Assembly: GCA_910589135.1 (NCBI GenBank)
Contig: CAJUSL010000005.1
Coordinates: 10,510-38,348, forward strand
Direction of reading: 5' to 3'
DNA: 27,839 nucleotides
DNA from: an uncultured Eggerthellaceae bacterium
Lineage (GTDB): Bacteria > Actinomycetota > Coriobacteriia > Coriobacteriales > Eggerthellaceae
Both the position numbers and the translations under genes were made by a program. The notes beneath the pieces were generated by a model, which did not search any database, was not told the origin of the DNA, and saw only the letters and a program-made list of their open reading frames with translations. Shown piece by piece: positions 1 through 7,330 of this stretch (position 1 is the first letter of the stretch; each line of letters starts with the position of its first letter).

Positions 1-27
1 CAGTTAAGGCAAGACTTGAGCAAATGA
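1..27 (+). pseudogene. 3' end of a gene, probably atpH (ATP synthase delta subunit)
   Basis: The first eight codons read QLRQDLSK and stop at TGA 25-27. The peptide alone is too short to identify. The call rests on the next reading frame at 65, which starts like AtpA, because atpH normally lies directly upstream of atpA in proteobacterial ATP synthase operons. The base composition is lower in GC than the rest of the window. I infer that this is the edge of a foreign fragment joined to the contig, not a resident gene. Confidence 0.3.
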
Positions 28-43
28 AGTCTCGCCTCACAAG

Positions 44-523
44 TTAATTACGGAGCTGATAGCTATGCAACTCAATCCGAGTGAAATTAGCGAGCTGCTG
101 AAGCAGCGAATCCGGAAGGATGGAACGGTGAAGGGGAACGATGTGCTGAAGGTGGACAGTTTTCTGAACCACCAGATGGATGTTGCCCTGTTCGATGACG
201 CCGCCCGAGGCGAAAAACGTTGCCAGCAGATGCGATGCCAGCGTGCTGCTCTTGTCGGGAGATCTCAGGGTATCTACGATAATCAGGAAGAGGCAAAGGC
301 CGACATAGGGCAGCAGAAGCCGTTTTGCGGATGTGGCAAGGTTCTGCTTGAAGGGTTTGGGGCGGAAGGTGTAGCCGGCAAGAATGAAGAACAATGGAAC
401 GTTGAACGAATAGCTTATAGCATGAATCGGATTGCCGTATAGATAGCTGTGACCGAGAATGACGGCCAATATGGCCAATCCCTTTGCGGCGTCTATCCAG
501 CCAACCCGTTTCTTATCGGTCAT
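44..523 (-). CDS. Acyltransferase-3 family membrane protein, N-terminal part only
   Basis: This ORF starts at ATG 523 after a good AGGTGA ribosome site. Residues 1-115 carry the acyltransferase-3 N-terminus: WIDAAKGLAILAVILGH with the family histidine, SFNVPLFFILAGYTF, and following membrane segments. These integral membrane enzymes O-acetylate sugars of surface polysaccharides and are normally 330-360 residues long. Here the frame is only 159 residues. From about residue 108 (base 200 downward) it runs into the antisense of an xpt fragment, so the last 50 or so codons are spurious. The true gene probably continued with the usual conserved tryptophan-containing loop. It diverges from the glycosyltransferase gene at 632 and fits the surface-glycan context. 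The truncation looks like a contig chimera rather than a natural break. Confidence 0.7.
   Translation of the reverse strand: MTDKKRVGWIDAAKGLAILAVILGHSYLYGNPIHAISYSFNVPLFFILAGYTFRPKPFKQNLATSAKRLLLPYVGLCLFLIIVDTLRSPDKSSTLASHLLATFFASGGVIEQGNIHLVVQKTVHLQHIVPLHRSILPDSLLQQLANFTRIELHSYQLRN
65..112 (+). pseudogene. 5' fragment resembling atpA (ATP synthase alpha subunit)
   Basis: ATG at 65 follows a CGGAG motif about nine bases upstream and encodes MQLNPSEISELLKQRI. NPSEISEL followed by a basic helix is the typical N-terminus of proteobacterial, especially betaproteobacterial, F1 ATPase alpha subunits. After about residue 16 the reading frame no longer resembles AtpA and instead continues as xanthine phosphoribosyltransferase. 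The switch lies in a stretch (92-112, ELLKQRI) that fits both proteins. It is either a short-overlap assembly join or, much less likely, a real fusion. Confidence 0.45.
92..199 (+). pseudogene. xpt: 5' fragment of xpt (xanthine phosphoribosyltransferase)
   Basis: The plus frame encodes LLKQRIRKDGTV, then VLKVDSFLNHQMD. VLKVDSFLNHQ is the signature N-terminal segment of Xpt, the purine-salvage enzyme that converts xanthine and PRPP to XMP. Similarity ends at about residue 45 (VALFDD, near base 199), after which the plus frame is only the antisense of an acyltransferase gene. Only about 35 of roughly 190 residues are present and the PRPP-binding loop is missing, so this piece cannot be functional. 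The shared segment 178-199 reads sensibly both as Xpt and, in reverse, as acyltransferase. Confidence 0.65.
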
Positions 524-631
524 CTCGGTTCACCTCATGGTCAAGTTCGCGCTAGTCATGCGTTTTCCGAAGCGTAGGCATTGTGCTCATACGATAGAAT
601 CTTATCAATAATCCGGCGAAAGGATTCGGTC

Positions 632-2491
632 GTGAGCGACATCAAGATTTTCATTGCGTGCCACAAGGACGACATCGTGGTTCCGGACAACCCTCTGTTC
701 GTCCCTGTTCAGGTGGGGACGGCCTTGAGGGCCAACCGCTTCGAGGGAATGGCGCACGATGACGAGGGCGAGAGCATTTCCGAGAAGAACGAGTCCTACT
801 GCGAGCTTACAGCACAATACTGGGCATGGAAGAACGTCGATGCCGACTATTATGGGTTCTTTCACTACAGGCGCTACCTTTCCTTCGCCGACGAGGCTTT
901 CGAGACGAACTACTTCTCGGACGTGCTGTTCGACTACAACGACGAGGAGACGCTTGCCAAGATCGGCATCGAAGAGGGGCGCATGCGCTCCGTTATCGAG
1001 CGGTACGACGTGATAGTCCCTGAGGCCGGCGAGTTCCCGAGCGGGGCGACCATCCTCGAGCAATACGGCCTTGCCAAGCAGCACAGGCTCGAGGACTTGG
1101 AATGCGTGCTCGATATCATTTCCGAGCGCTATCCCGAGATGCTTCCTGCTGCGGAGAAGTATCTCAATGGCACCAAGGGGTATTTCTGCAATATGTTCAT
1201 CATGAAGAAGGAATTGTTCGGGCCGTACTGCGAGTGGCTTTTCGACATTCTTGAAGAGCACGAGCGACGCCGGGACATCAGCATGTACGACAAATCCTCG
1301 TATCGAGTCAGCGGCTATCTTGCCGAGCGCCTGTTCGGTATCTATCTAACGTGGCTGAAGAGCACCACGGACGTGAAGGTGAAGGAACTGCAGCGCCCCT
1401 TCTTCGAGCATGTCGAGAGCCCGAAGCCGCTCGGCCCCGTCGAAGTCGACCCAAAATACGGCACTCCGGTCGCGTTGGTGCTGTCCGCAAACGACTACTA
1501 CGTGCCTTATCTCGGCACGCTGCTGCGTTCGATAAAGGACAACTCGTCCGACGGGCGTTTCTATGACATCGTGGTTCTTCACAGGGACATAACCGACAGA
1601 AACATGACCGCGTTGAGGCGCATGATGAAGGCAGACAACTTCAGCCTTCGCTTCTTCGACACCGACCGGTTGGTCAGAAACCTCGAAAGCAAGCTGTTCC
1701 TGAGGGGCCATTTCCGTTTGGAGACGTACTTCAGGATATTCATGCAGGACATCCTGCCCGCGTACGACAAGGCGCTCTACCTCGATGCCGACATGGTGGT
1801 GGAGCATGACGTCGCCGAACTGTTCGACACGGACGTTGCGGGGTATCTGCTTGCCGCGGTGCAGGATGCCGACACTGCCGGGCTTTACAACGGGTTCGAG
1901 CCCCAGAAGAAGAACTACATGGACAACATTCTGAAGATGCGCGATCCGTATTCGTACTTCCAGGCGGGGATGATTCTGTTCAACCTCGACGAGTTCAGGA
2001 AGACGTACTCCGTCGACGAGATGCTCGAATACGCGACGTCGTACGATTGGGAGCTTCTCGACCAGGACGTGTTGAACCATTTCGCAGAAGGCCGCGTGAA
2101 ATACCTGGACATGCGCTGGAACGTGGTGATGGACTGGCGGGACATCCGCATTGCGCGGATCATCGGCATTGCCCCGAAGCATATCTTTGAGGAGTACATG
2201 CAGGCGCGCAAGGATCCTTATATCGTGCATTACGCGGGGCCTGACAAGCCTTGGGTGGAGTTCGATTCGGATTTCGCCGACGTTTTCTGGGACTACGCCG
2301 AACGAACGCCGTTTTTGCCTATCATTCTGGAGCGCGGCCTTAACACGAGGGTTCGCTACAGGCTCAACGTGAAGAACAAGGGCAAGGGCGTGATCAAGAA
2401 GGCCTATGCGAAGGCGTTCCCGCCCAAGTCAAAGCGCCGCGAGAAGATGTCCGCGACTATCAGGAAGACCCTCAAGATAGAGGACTTTTAG
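632..2491 (+). CDS. Two-domain glycosyltransferase: DUF4422 plus GT8
   Basis: I chose the GTG at 632 because AAAGGA lies just upstream and the family N-terminus (IKIFIACHKDD) begins there. The in-frame ATG at 581 would add 17 unconserved residues. The protein is 619 residues. Residues 1-255 form a DUF4422 domain, seen in capsule glycosyltransferases, with CELTAQYWAWKN and YYGFFHYRRYL. Residues 280-540 form a GT8 domain (LgtC/glycogenin type) with VLSANDYYVPYLGTLLRSI, the metal- and nucleotide-sugar-binding DAD at 385-387, and FQAGMILFNL. No signal peptide or membrane span is evident, so it should act at the cytoplasmic membrane face on surface polymer. The basic C-terminal tail could hold it to the membrane. 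It converges with a related GT8 gene. GC content looks lower than in the housekeeping genes to the right. Confidence 0.85.
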   Translation: MSDIKIFIACHKDDIVVPDNPLFVPVQVGTALRANRFEGMAHDDEGESISEKNESYCELTAQYWAWKNVDADYYGFFHYRRYLSFADEAFETNYFSDVLFDYNDEETLAKIGIEEGRMRSVIERYDVIVPEAGEFPSGATILEQYGLAKQHRLEDLECVLDIISERYPEMLPAAEKYLNGTKGYFCNMFIMKKELFGPYCEWLFDILEEHERRRDISMYDKSSYRVSGYLAERLFGIYLTWLKSTTDVKVKELQRPFFEHVESPKPLGPVEVDPKYGTPVALVLSANDYYVPYLGTLLRSIKDNSSDGRFYDIVVLHRDITDRNMTALRRMMKADNFSLRFFDTDRLVRNLESKLFLRGHFRLETYFRIFMQDILPAYDKALYLDADMVVEHDVAELFDTDVAGYLLAAVQDADTAGLYNGFEPQKKNYMDNILKMRDPYSYFQAGMILFNLDEFRKTYSVDEMLEYATSYDWELLDQDVLNHFAEGRVKYLDMRWNVVMDWRDIRIARIIGIAPKHIFEEYMQARKDPYIVHYAGPDKPWVEFDSDFADVFWDYAERTPFLPIILERGLNTRVRYRLNVKNKGKGVIKKAYAKAFPPKSKRREKMSATIRKTLKIEDF

Positions 2492-2530
2492 GGGGCTCAC
2501 GGATTTCTCTTTGGGGGAAGCGGGCCCCTC

Positions 2531-3625
2531 CTAGCCTCTTTTTCCTGCAACAAGCTTTCTGTACAAGGCCGCCAGAGCCTCACGTCGTCGCGATCCGTCG
2601 GGAAACAGCCGCGTATAGGCGGGGTAAAGGACGTCCCATGTCTTGTCGGATATCAGCTTTTTCTTGCCGGCATTGGCGGCAAGGCGTTCGAGGAGCGCGT
2701 CGTGGAAGGGCGTTCTCGCGGCGTAGTTCCAAAAACAGTCGGCCATGTCCGAGTCGGGGTCGTCCCACGGTTTCTCCGGTCCGGCATAATGGACGATTGC
2801 CGGATTGGTGCGCGCCTCCAGGTATTCGTCGCGCATATCTGTGGGCGCGCGGCTGATGATGCGCTTGATGCGCAGACCCCTCCAGTCCGTCATGACGTTC
2901 CACTCCATGGGAACGTGCTTCACGCAGCCTTGAGCTAAAACGTTGAGAACATCCTGGTCGAGGAGCTTCCATTGCTCCGACGATGCGAGCTGGAACATAT
3001 CGCCCACCTCGAACGCATCGCGGAACATTGCGAGGTTGAACAGGATCGTGCCGGCCTGGAAGTAGTCGTAGGGGTTGTTTAGCTTCAAGACTTCGTCCGT
3101 ATAGGGCTTGCGGGCAGGGTCGTAGCCGTTGTAGAGCCCGGCGGTGTCCGCATCCTTGCATGCGGCAAGCAGGTAGCCCTCTACGTTCGTGTCGAACAGC
3201 TCGGCCACGTCGCGCAGCACAATCATGTCGGAATCGAGGTAGAGCACCTTATCCCAATCGAGGAAGACATCCTGCATGAGAAGGCGGTAGTAGGTTTCGA
3301 TCTGGAAATGGCCGCGTAGCTTCAGGCCTTCGATTTTTCCCTTGGCGAGTGGCGTGACGTCGAAGAACCTGAGACTGATGCTTTTGCTCGTTATCTGCTC
3401 TTTCAGCATTTGTTGGTGTGTGTCTGAGATGTCGGCAGTCAGTATGACGATGTCGTACTGACGATGTGCGCTTGCATTCTCGGCAATCGATTGAAGGAGC
3501 GCAGACAGGTAGGGGACGTAGCCGTCGTCTGCCGCCATGACGACTGTGACCGCGCTTTTGTCGGAAAAGGCGGGGGAGACGGTTCTAGGAAAACGCTCGT
3601 TTGCATTGTGGGTGCTCGCATTCAT
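2531..3625 (-). CDS. GT8 family glycosyltransferase
   Basis: This 364-residue protein is a GT8 glycosyltransferase. It has VVMAADDGYVPYLSALLQSI near residue 30, the DSD metal-binding motif at 131-133 (LYLDSDMIV), FQAGTILFNL, and HYAGPEKPW near the C-terminus. It should transfer a hexose from a nucleotide sugar onto a surface-polymer intermediate in the cytoplasm. Acceptor and sugar cannot be told from sequence. It closely resembles the GT8 half of the convergent gene at 632-2491, which suggests duplication. Its ATG (3623-3625) overlaps the stop of the upstream wecA-like gene in an ATGA arrangement, so the two are probably co-transcribed and translationally coupled. About 20 unconserved residues precede the domain, so the true start could be slightly downstream. 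Confidence 0.85.
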   Translation of the reverse strand: MNASTHNANERFPRTVSPAFSDKSAVTVVMAADDGYVPYLSALLQSIAENASAHRQYDIVILTADISDTHQQMLKEQITSKSISLRFFDVTPLAKGKIEGLKLRGHFQIETYYRLLMQDVFLDWDKVLYLDSDMIVLRDVAELFDTNVEGYLLAACKDADTAGLYNGYDPARKPYTDEVLKLNNPYDYFQAGTILFNLAMFRDAFEVGDMFQLASSEQWKLLDQDVLNVLAQGCVKHVPMEWNVMTDWRGLRIKRIISRAPTDMRDEYLEARTNPAIVHYAGPEKPWDDPDSDMADCFWNYAARTPFHDALLERLAANAGKKKLISDKTWDVLYPAYTRLFPDGSRRREALAALYRKLVAGKRG

Positions 3626-4875
3626 GGCCGACGTCTCCTTTCTCTGCCGAGATTGCTTCTTGCTGGAGTGTTATGGCGAGACGATGACGCGAGGTTTGGT
3701 AAATCTGCAGCGCTTCTACCCGCTGCTCGATTCAGCCGCCGCAGGACCTCTTCGTCTTCCTCCTCCTGGCGCTGCTGCCTGCTCTTCCTCGGGTTGTAGT
3801 AGTGCTTGAGCACCGGGTCCAGCAGCCGCAGCTTGTAGATGGCGAACCCGGTGACCACGGCGGCCACGATGATGGCGACCACGCGCGCCATGCCGTCCGA
3901 TTCCGCAAGAACCACGCCGCACACGGCAAGCATGGCCGTCCAGGCCCACATGATGAACACGGTGAATTCCTGCGTGAACCCCGCAGCCAGCAGGCGGTGG
4001 TGTATGTGCCCCTTGTCGGGCGCGTCGATGGGCTGGTGTGCCCGCGTGCGGCGGATGATGGCCGCCGCCGTGTCCATGATAGGCACGCCGGCTGCCAGGA
4101 TGGGCACCAGAAGCGAGATGAACAGCGTGGATCGCGCCACGGCCAGAAGCGACACGACGCCGAGCGAGAGTCCCAGCAGAAGCGATCCCGAATCGCCCAT
4201 GAAGATGGACGCCGGGTGGTGGTTGAACTTCAGGAAGCCCAGGCACACGCCGACGACGACCACGCAGAGGATGGCTGCCTCGATGCGCCCGGCGAGCGCG
4301 GCGAATACGAAGATGGTTCCTGCCGATATGGCGCTGATGCCCGACGCCAGGCCGTCGAGCCCGTCGATGAGGTTGATGATGTTGGCGAAGCACACCAGGT
4401 AGATGATGGTGATGGGGTAGGAAAGCCAGCCGAACTCGATGAACGTGCCCTCCACGAAGGGGTTTTGAATGTTCTGCAGCAGCAGGCCAGAGCTCGACAC
4501 GATGGCGGCGGCGACCACCTGCCCAAGGAACTTGTAGCGCGCGCGCAGCCCCGATATGTCGTCGATGACGCCTAACATGAACGTGACGCCGAGGCCCACC
4601 AGCATGAAGTCCACCCGGCCGCTGGCCGACGAGGCGAACGGGTTCGTCCACCCGAAGAAGAGCACCCCGATGTCGATGACGACGACGCTGGCGACAATGC
4701 CTATGAACATGGCGACGCCGCCCATGCGTGGGATAGGCCTGGTGTTCACGCGGCGCTTGTCGGGATAGTCTATGGCGTCGCACGCCACGGCGATCTTCCG
4801 AGCGAGGGGGGTGGCGGCGATGGTGGCGGCAACCGCCGTCAACAGCACGACGCCGCATTCGATCCACTCAAGCAA
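3622..4875 (-). CDS. WecA/TagO-type undecaprenyl-phosphate N-acetylaminosugar-1-phosphate transferase
   Basis: This 417-residue multi-span membrane protein belongs to the polyprenyl-phosphate sugar-1-phosphate transferase family. It loads the first sugar, commonly GlcNAc-1-P, onto undecaprenyl phosphate to start a wall or surface polymer. Diagnostic motifs are RPIPRMGG (46-53), the paired aspartates D105-D106 (GVIDDISG), NLIDGLDGLA (168-177), FMGDSG (225-230) and HIHHRL (290-295). The HIHH motif favours the WecA/TagO branch over MraY. A charged tail rich in Arg and Glu follows the last span. The start is TTG at 4873-4875, with only a G-rich stretch about 12 bases upstream, so initiation may be weak. 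It precedes and overlaps the GT8 gene and diverges from the GT2 gene. It is the likely initiating enzyme for the polymer built by this region. Confidence 0.88.
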   Translation of the reverse strand: MLEWIECGVVLLTAVAATIAATPLARKIAVACDAIDYPDKRRVNTRPIPRMGGVAMFIGIVASVVVIDIGVLFFGWTNPFASSASGRVDFMLVGLGVTFMLGVIDDISGLRARYKFLGQVVAAAIVSSSGLLLQNIQNPFVEGTFIEFGWLSYPITIIYLVCFANIINLIDGLDGLASGISAISAGTIFVFAALAGRIEAAILCVVVVGVCLGFLKFNHHPASIFMGDSGSLLLGLSLGVVSLLAVARSTLFISLLVPILAAGVPIMDTAAAIIRRTRAHQPIDAPDKGHIHHRLLAAGFTQEFTVFIMWAWTAMLAVCGVVLAESDGMARVVAIIVAAVVTGFAIYKLRLLDPVLKHYYNPRKSRQQRQEEEDEEVLRRLNRAAGRSAADLPNLASSSRHNTPARSNLGRERRRRP

Positions 4876-4929
4876 GAATCAGCAAACCCCCAAGGTCGTC
4901 GGTCATGTTCCTTCGAATCAGCTTCCGCA

Positions 4930-4935
4930 ATTATA
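4930..4935 (-). promoter_or_regulatory. -10 element for the wecA-like/GT8 operon
   Basis: On the minus strand this reads TATAAT, the exact sigma-70 consensus. It would start transcription near 4923, about 48 bases before the TTG start. I see no good -35 hexamer at 16-18 bases. It lies back to back with the plus-strand element at 4950-4955. Confidence 0.4.
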
Positions 4936-4946
4936 CAGCGTCGGGG

Positions 4947-4955
4947 TGCTAGAAT
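4947..4955 (+). promoter_or_regulatory. Extended -10 promoter for the GT2 gene, predicting a leaderless mRNA
   Basis: TGC followed by TAGAAT (4950-4955) forms an extended -10 element. Counting seven bases on puts the transcription start at 4962, the A of the GT2 ATG. There is no Shine-Dalgarno sequence upstream (the preceding bases are CCCCT). Both facts point to a leaderless transcript. No convincing -35 element is seen, which is acceptable for extended -10 promoters. Confidence 0.45.
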
Positions 4956-4961
4956 TCCCCT

Positions 4962-5942
4962 ATGGAAAAACTCGCCATCGTAATCGTCACCTACAAGCGC
5001 CAGCAGCTGCTCGACACGCTGCTGGACTCGCTTCTGTACCTCCAGAACGCCCCCTGGCGCGTCATCGTGGTGGACAACGAGAACTCCGCCGCCGCTGCCG
5101 AGGTCGTCGAGCTGTACCGTCGGCTCGTCGCCGAAGGCCTCACCGCTGTGCCGTGGCCCGAAGGGCAGGACGCCCTCGTCTACGTCCCCATGGCGGAGAA
5201 CACGGGCGGTGCCGGCGGCTTCGCGGAAGGGGTGCGCCAGGCGTACCGGCTTGGCGCCGAGTGGTTCTGGCTCATGGACGACGACGTCGCGGTCATGCCC
5301 AACGCCATCGCGAAGCTTTCCAAGTGGGCCGGGCCTTTCGACGTGGTGCAGGGCTCGCGGCTCGACTACGACGGCGGCCCCTTCTACTGGCAGTACCGCT
5401 TCATCGAGCCGCTCGGCATGTACGACCCGCTCGCGCCGGCAGGCTTCGACGGGTCGGGCTTCAAGCCGACCAACGCCATGTGCTTCGAAGGCGCCCTGTT
5501 CGACCGCCACATCGTGCAGAAGCTGGGGCCGCCCGATGCGCGGTTCTTCATCTATTGGGACGACTGCGTCTACGGGTATCTTGCCAGCAAGGTGGGCGCC
5601 TCGGCCGTGGTCGAGGACGTGGTCCTGCAGCGCACCCGGGACATCCATCACTGGGAGGTCGGCGGCGTGCGCCAGCTCAACGGCTCGTCCAACATGACGC
5701 GCCGCCACGTCATGCGCAACCGCGGCCACATGGCGCACTACCTGCGGCTGCAGGGCGACTACAACCCGCTCTTGTTCGGCTTGGGCACGGCCGCCTGCGC
5801 GGCGAAGGAGGCCATCCGGCTGCTCGCTGTCGACCGTGGTGATTTGAAGGAAGGCGCAACCGCGCTCTTTGACGGCTGGCGCGAGGCCCGTAGAATAATG
5901 GCCGACAGCACCTGGAAGCCGGTCACGCCGGACGATTTGTAG
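4962..5942 (+). CDS. GT2 family glycosyltransferase, GlfT2-like
   Basis: This 326-residue protein is a GT-A fold family 2 glycosyltransferase. It shows IVIVTYKR at 6-13, IVVDNEN at 35-41, the NTGGAGGFAEG segment at 80-90, the metal-binding DDD at 106-108 (WLMDDDVA), and FFIYWDD near residue 200, where the WDD acts as the acid/base site in this clade. The NxGGAGGF plus WDD combination is typical of galactofuranosyltransferase GlfT2 and related rhamnosyltransferases. It should therefore extend a surface polymer on the cytoplasmic side, but the donor is uncertain. No UDP-galactopyranose mutase gene is visible in the window. The nearby GalE could supply UDP-galactose. The ATG has no ribosome site and sits directly at a predicted transcription start. 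It runs co-directionally into the deacetylase gene 55 bases later. Confidence 0.85.
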   Translation: MEKLAIVIVTYKRQQLLDTLLDSLLYLQNAPWRVIVVDNENSAAAAEVVELYRRLVAEGLTAVPWPEGQDALVYVPMAENTGGAGGFAEGVRQAYRLGAEWFWLMDDDVAVMPNAIAKLSKWAGPFDVVQGSRLDYDGGPFYWQYRFIEPLGMYDPLAPAGFDGSGFKPTNAMCFEGALFDRHIVQKLGPPDARFFIYWDDCVYGYLASKVGASAVVEDVVLQRTRDIHHWEVGGVRQLNGSSNMTRRHVMRNRGHMAHYLRLQGDYNPLLFGLGTAACAAKEAIRLLAVDRGDLKEGATALFDGWREARRIMADSTWKPVTPDDL

Positions 5943-5952
5943 CGACATGCGC

Positions 5953-5967
5953 CAGGGACGTCCCCTG
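5953..5967. repeat. Short near-palindrome, partly repeated at 8828-8839
   Basis: CAGGGACGTCCCCTG is nearly self-complementary around ACGT, with one extra C. Twelve bases (5958-5969) recur as the reverse complement at 8828-8839, also between genes. It lies between the GT2 stop and the deacetylase start. It could be a REP-like repeat or a small hairpin; two partial copies are too few to decide. Confidence 0.35.
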
Positions 5968-5997
5968 ACGCGCCCGCCAGTAGAAGTTAGGAACCCG

Positions 5998-7173
5998 ATG
6001 CCAACATACAGAACCCCGGACGGGCACGGCCGTGCGTCCGCTTCCCCCTATGCCCGCCCTCGCCGCTCGAAGGCGCCATTCGTCGTCACGGCGGCCATCG
6101 TCGCCGTCGCTCTCGCCGCTTCGCTCGCGTTCGCGTTCGGCGGCAAGGACGCTGGGCGCGATTCCTCCGCCGGCAGCGCAGGCGAGCCGCTGTCCAGCAC
6201 GTCTTTTTCGAACGCGGTGCCGGAAGAGACCGTCGTCGCAGCCGACGACGTGGTCATGACGGTGGCCGGCGACGTCGACACCTACGTGCTGAAGGGGGAG
6301 GAGTACCTCGAGGCGGGATGCCACGCGGTCGACCCCGACGCAGGCGACATCACCGATTCGGTCGAGATTTCGGGCAGCGTGAACACGAACGCTCTCGGCG
6401 ACTACGAGGTGACGTACACCGCCGTCACCTCCGACGGCGCGAAGGCGCAGGCGAAGCGCAACGTGCACGTGGTGAACTCGTTCGAGGGGGCGGCCCAGGA
6501 CATCCCCGTGCTCATGTACCACTACGTCTACACCGCCGACGACGCCCCCGAGGAGCTGAACGGCAACTACGTCCTGGACACGAAGCTGGCCGAGCAGTGC
6601 GCCTACCTGCGCGACAACGACTACTACTTCCCGTCCTTCCAGGAGCTGCGCGCCTGGGTCGACGGCGAGCACACGCTGCCTGCGAAAAGCGTCATCCTGA
6701 CGTTCGACGACGGCGAGATGGGCTTCCTCGAGCACGGGATCCCGGTGCTCGAGGAATACGAGGTGCCGGCGACATCCTTCGTCGTGGCCAAGGACGCCGC
6801 GCAAAACGTGATCGACTTCGCGAGCCCCTTCGTGCAGTTCGAGTCGCACAGCTACAACATGCACCGCGCAGGCGGCGGAAACGTCGGCAAGGGCGGCGTC
6901 ATCCATGCGCTCGACCAGCAGGAGATATACGACGACATCATGGCCTCCAACGAGGTGACGGGCGGCGATGGCGCCGTGGCGCTGGCCTACCCGTTCGGCG
7001 ACAACAACGAGACGGCGTGGGCCGCCCTCGAGGACGCCGGCATCCTGTGCGCGTTCACCGTGAAGAACGACCGCATCCGCGTGGGCGACAATCCCATGGC
7101 GCTGAACCGCGTGCGCCTGTCGGGCGAATACGACCTCGGCAGCTTCAAAGGTCTTGTGGAGCCTTCTGCATAA
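5998..7173 (+). CDS. Membrane-anchored polysaccharide deacetylase with Ig-like domain
   Basis: I chose ATG 5998 because TTAGGA lies seven bases upstream. The upstream ATG at 5947 lacks a ribosome site. The 391-residue protein has a basic cytoplasmic N-terminus, one membrane span at about 27-47, a linker, and a DUF5011/bacterial Ig-like domain at about 80-160 (LKGEEYLEAGCHAVDPDAGD, GDYEVTYTA). A NodB-type deacetylase domain follows. Motif 1 is TFDDG (235-239, with D237 and D238). The metal-binding histidines are in HSYNMH (H284 and H289), and motif 3 is YPFGDNN (331 onward). The H-x4-H spacing resembles IcaB/PgaB-type enzymes. It should remove N-acetyl groups from a surface glycan or peptidoglycan outside the cell. 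Its place between the GT2 and LCP genes supports a role in trimming the polymer made here. Confidence 0.85.
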   Translation: MPTYRTPDGHGRASASPYARPRRSKAPFVVTAAIVAVALAASLAFAFGGKDAGRDSSAGSAGEPLSSTSFSNAVPEETVVAADDVVMTVAGDVDTYVLKGEEYLEAGCHAVDPDAGDITDSVEISGSVNTNALGDYEVTYTAVTSDGAKAQAKRNVHVVNSFEGAAQDIPVLMYHYVYTADDAPEELNGNYVLDTKLAEQCAYLRDNDYYFPSFQELRAWVDGEHTLPAKSVILTFDDGEMGFLEHGIPVLEEYEVPATSFVVAKDAAQNVIDFASPFVQFESHSYNMHRAGGGNVGKGGVIHALDQQEIYDDIMASNEVTGGDGAVALAYPFGDNNETAWAALEDAGILCAFTVKNDRIRVGDNPMALNRVRLSGEYDLGSFKGLVEPSA

Positions 7174-7196
7174 TCGCCTGCATCGAACCCCGATTG

Positions 7197-7226
7197 TTGC
7201 TTTGAAGTGGGCAATCTTGGTATAAT
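7197..7226 (+). promoter_or_regulatory. Sigma-70-type promoter of the LCP gene
   Basis: TTGCTT (7197-7202) and TATAAT (7221-7226) are separated by 18 bases, and TGG precedes TATAAT to give an extended -10. The predicted start is near 7233, leaving a leader of about 98 bases before the ATG at 7331. Confidence 0.6.
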
Positions 7227-7273
7227 CAATGACTTGAAAACAGCTTTATGACGATATCTTTACAAAGGGCCGC

Positions 7274-7300
7274 CGTGCCGCCTCTGGACGATGCGGCACG
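7274..7300 (+). promoter_or_regulatory. Hairpin in the 5' leader of the LCP gene
   Basis: CGTGCCGC (7274-7281) pairs perfectly with GCGGCACG (7293-7300) across an 11-base loop. It lies in the predicted leader, about 30 bases before the start codon. No U-run follows, so it is not an ordinary terminator. A role in mRNA stability or translation control is possible but not shown. Confidence 0.35.
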
Positions 7301-7330
7301 CGGGCCGAAGCCATTGAAGGAAGCGGATCC

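Noticed and set aside
65..442. A 125-codon plus-strand frame starting with atpA- and xpt-like sequence
   Set aside because: After about base 199 it is only the antisense of the acyltransferase gene, so it is not treated as one protein.
581..631. ATG at 581 as start of the DUF4422-GT8 gene
   Set aside because: No ribosome site precedes it, while GTG 632 has AAAGGA and begins the conserved domain.
2492..2530. Possible terminator between the convergent glycosyltransferases
   Set aside because: Only four to five G-C pairs can form across an awkward loop, with no good T-run next to the stem.
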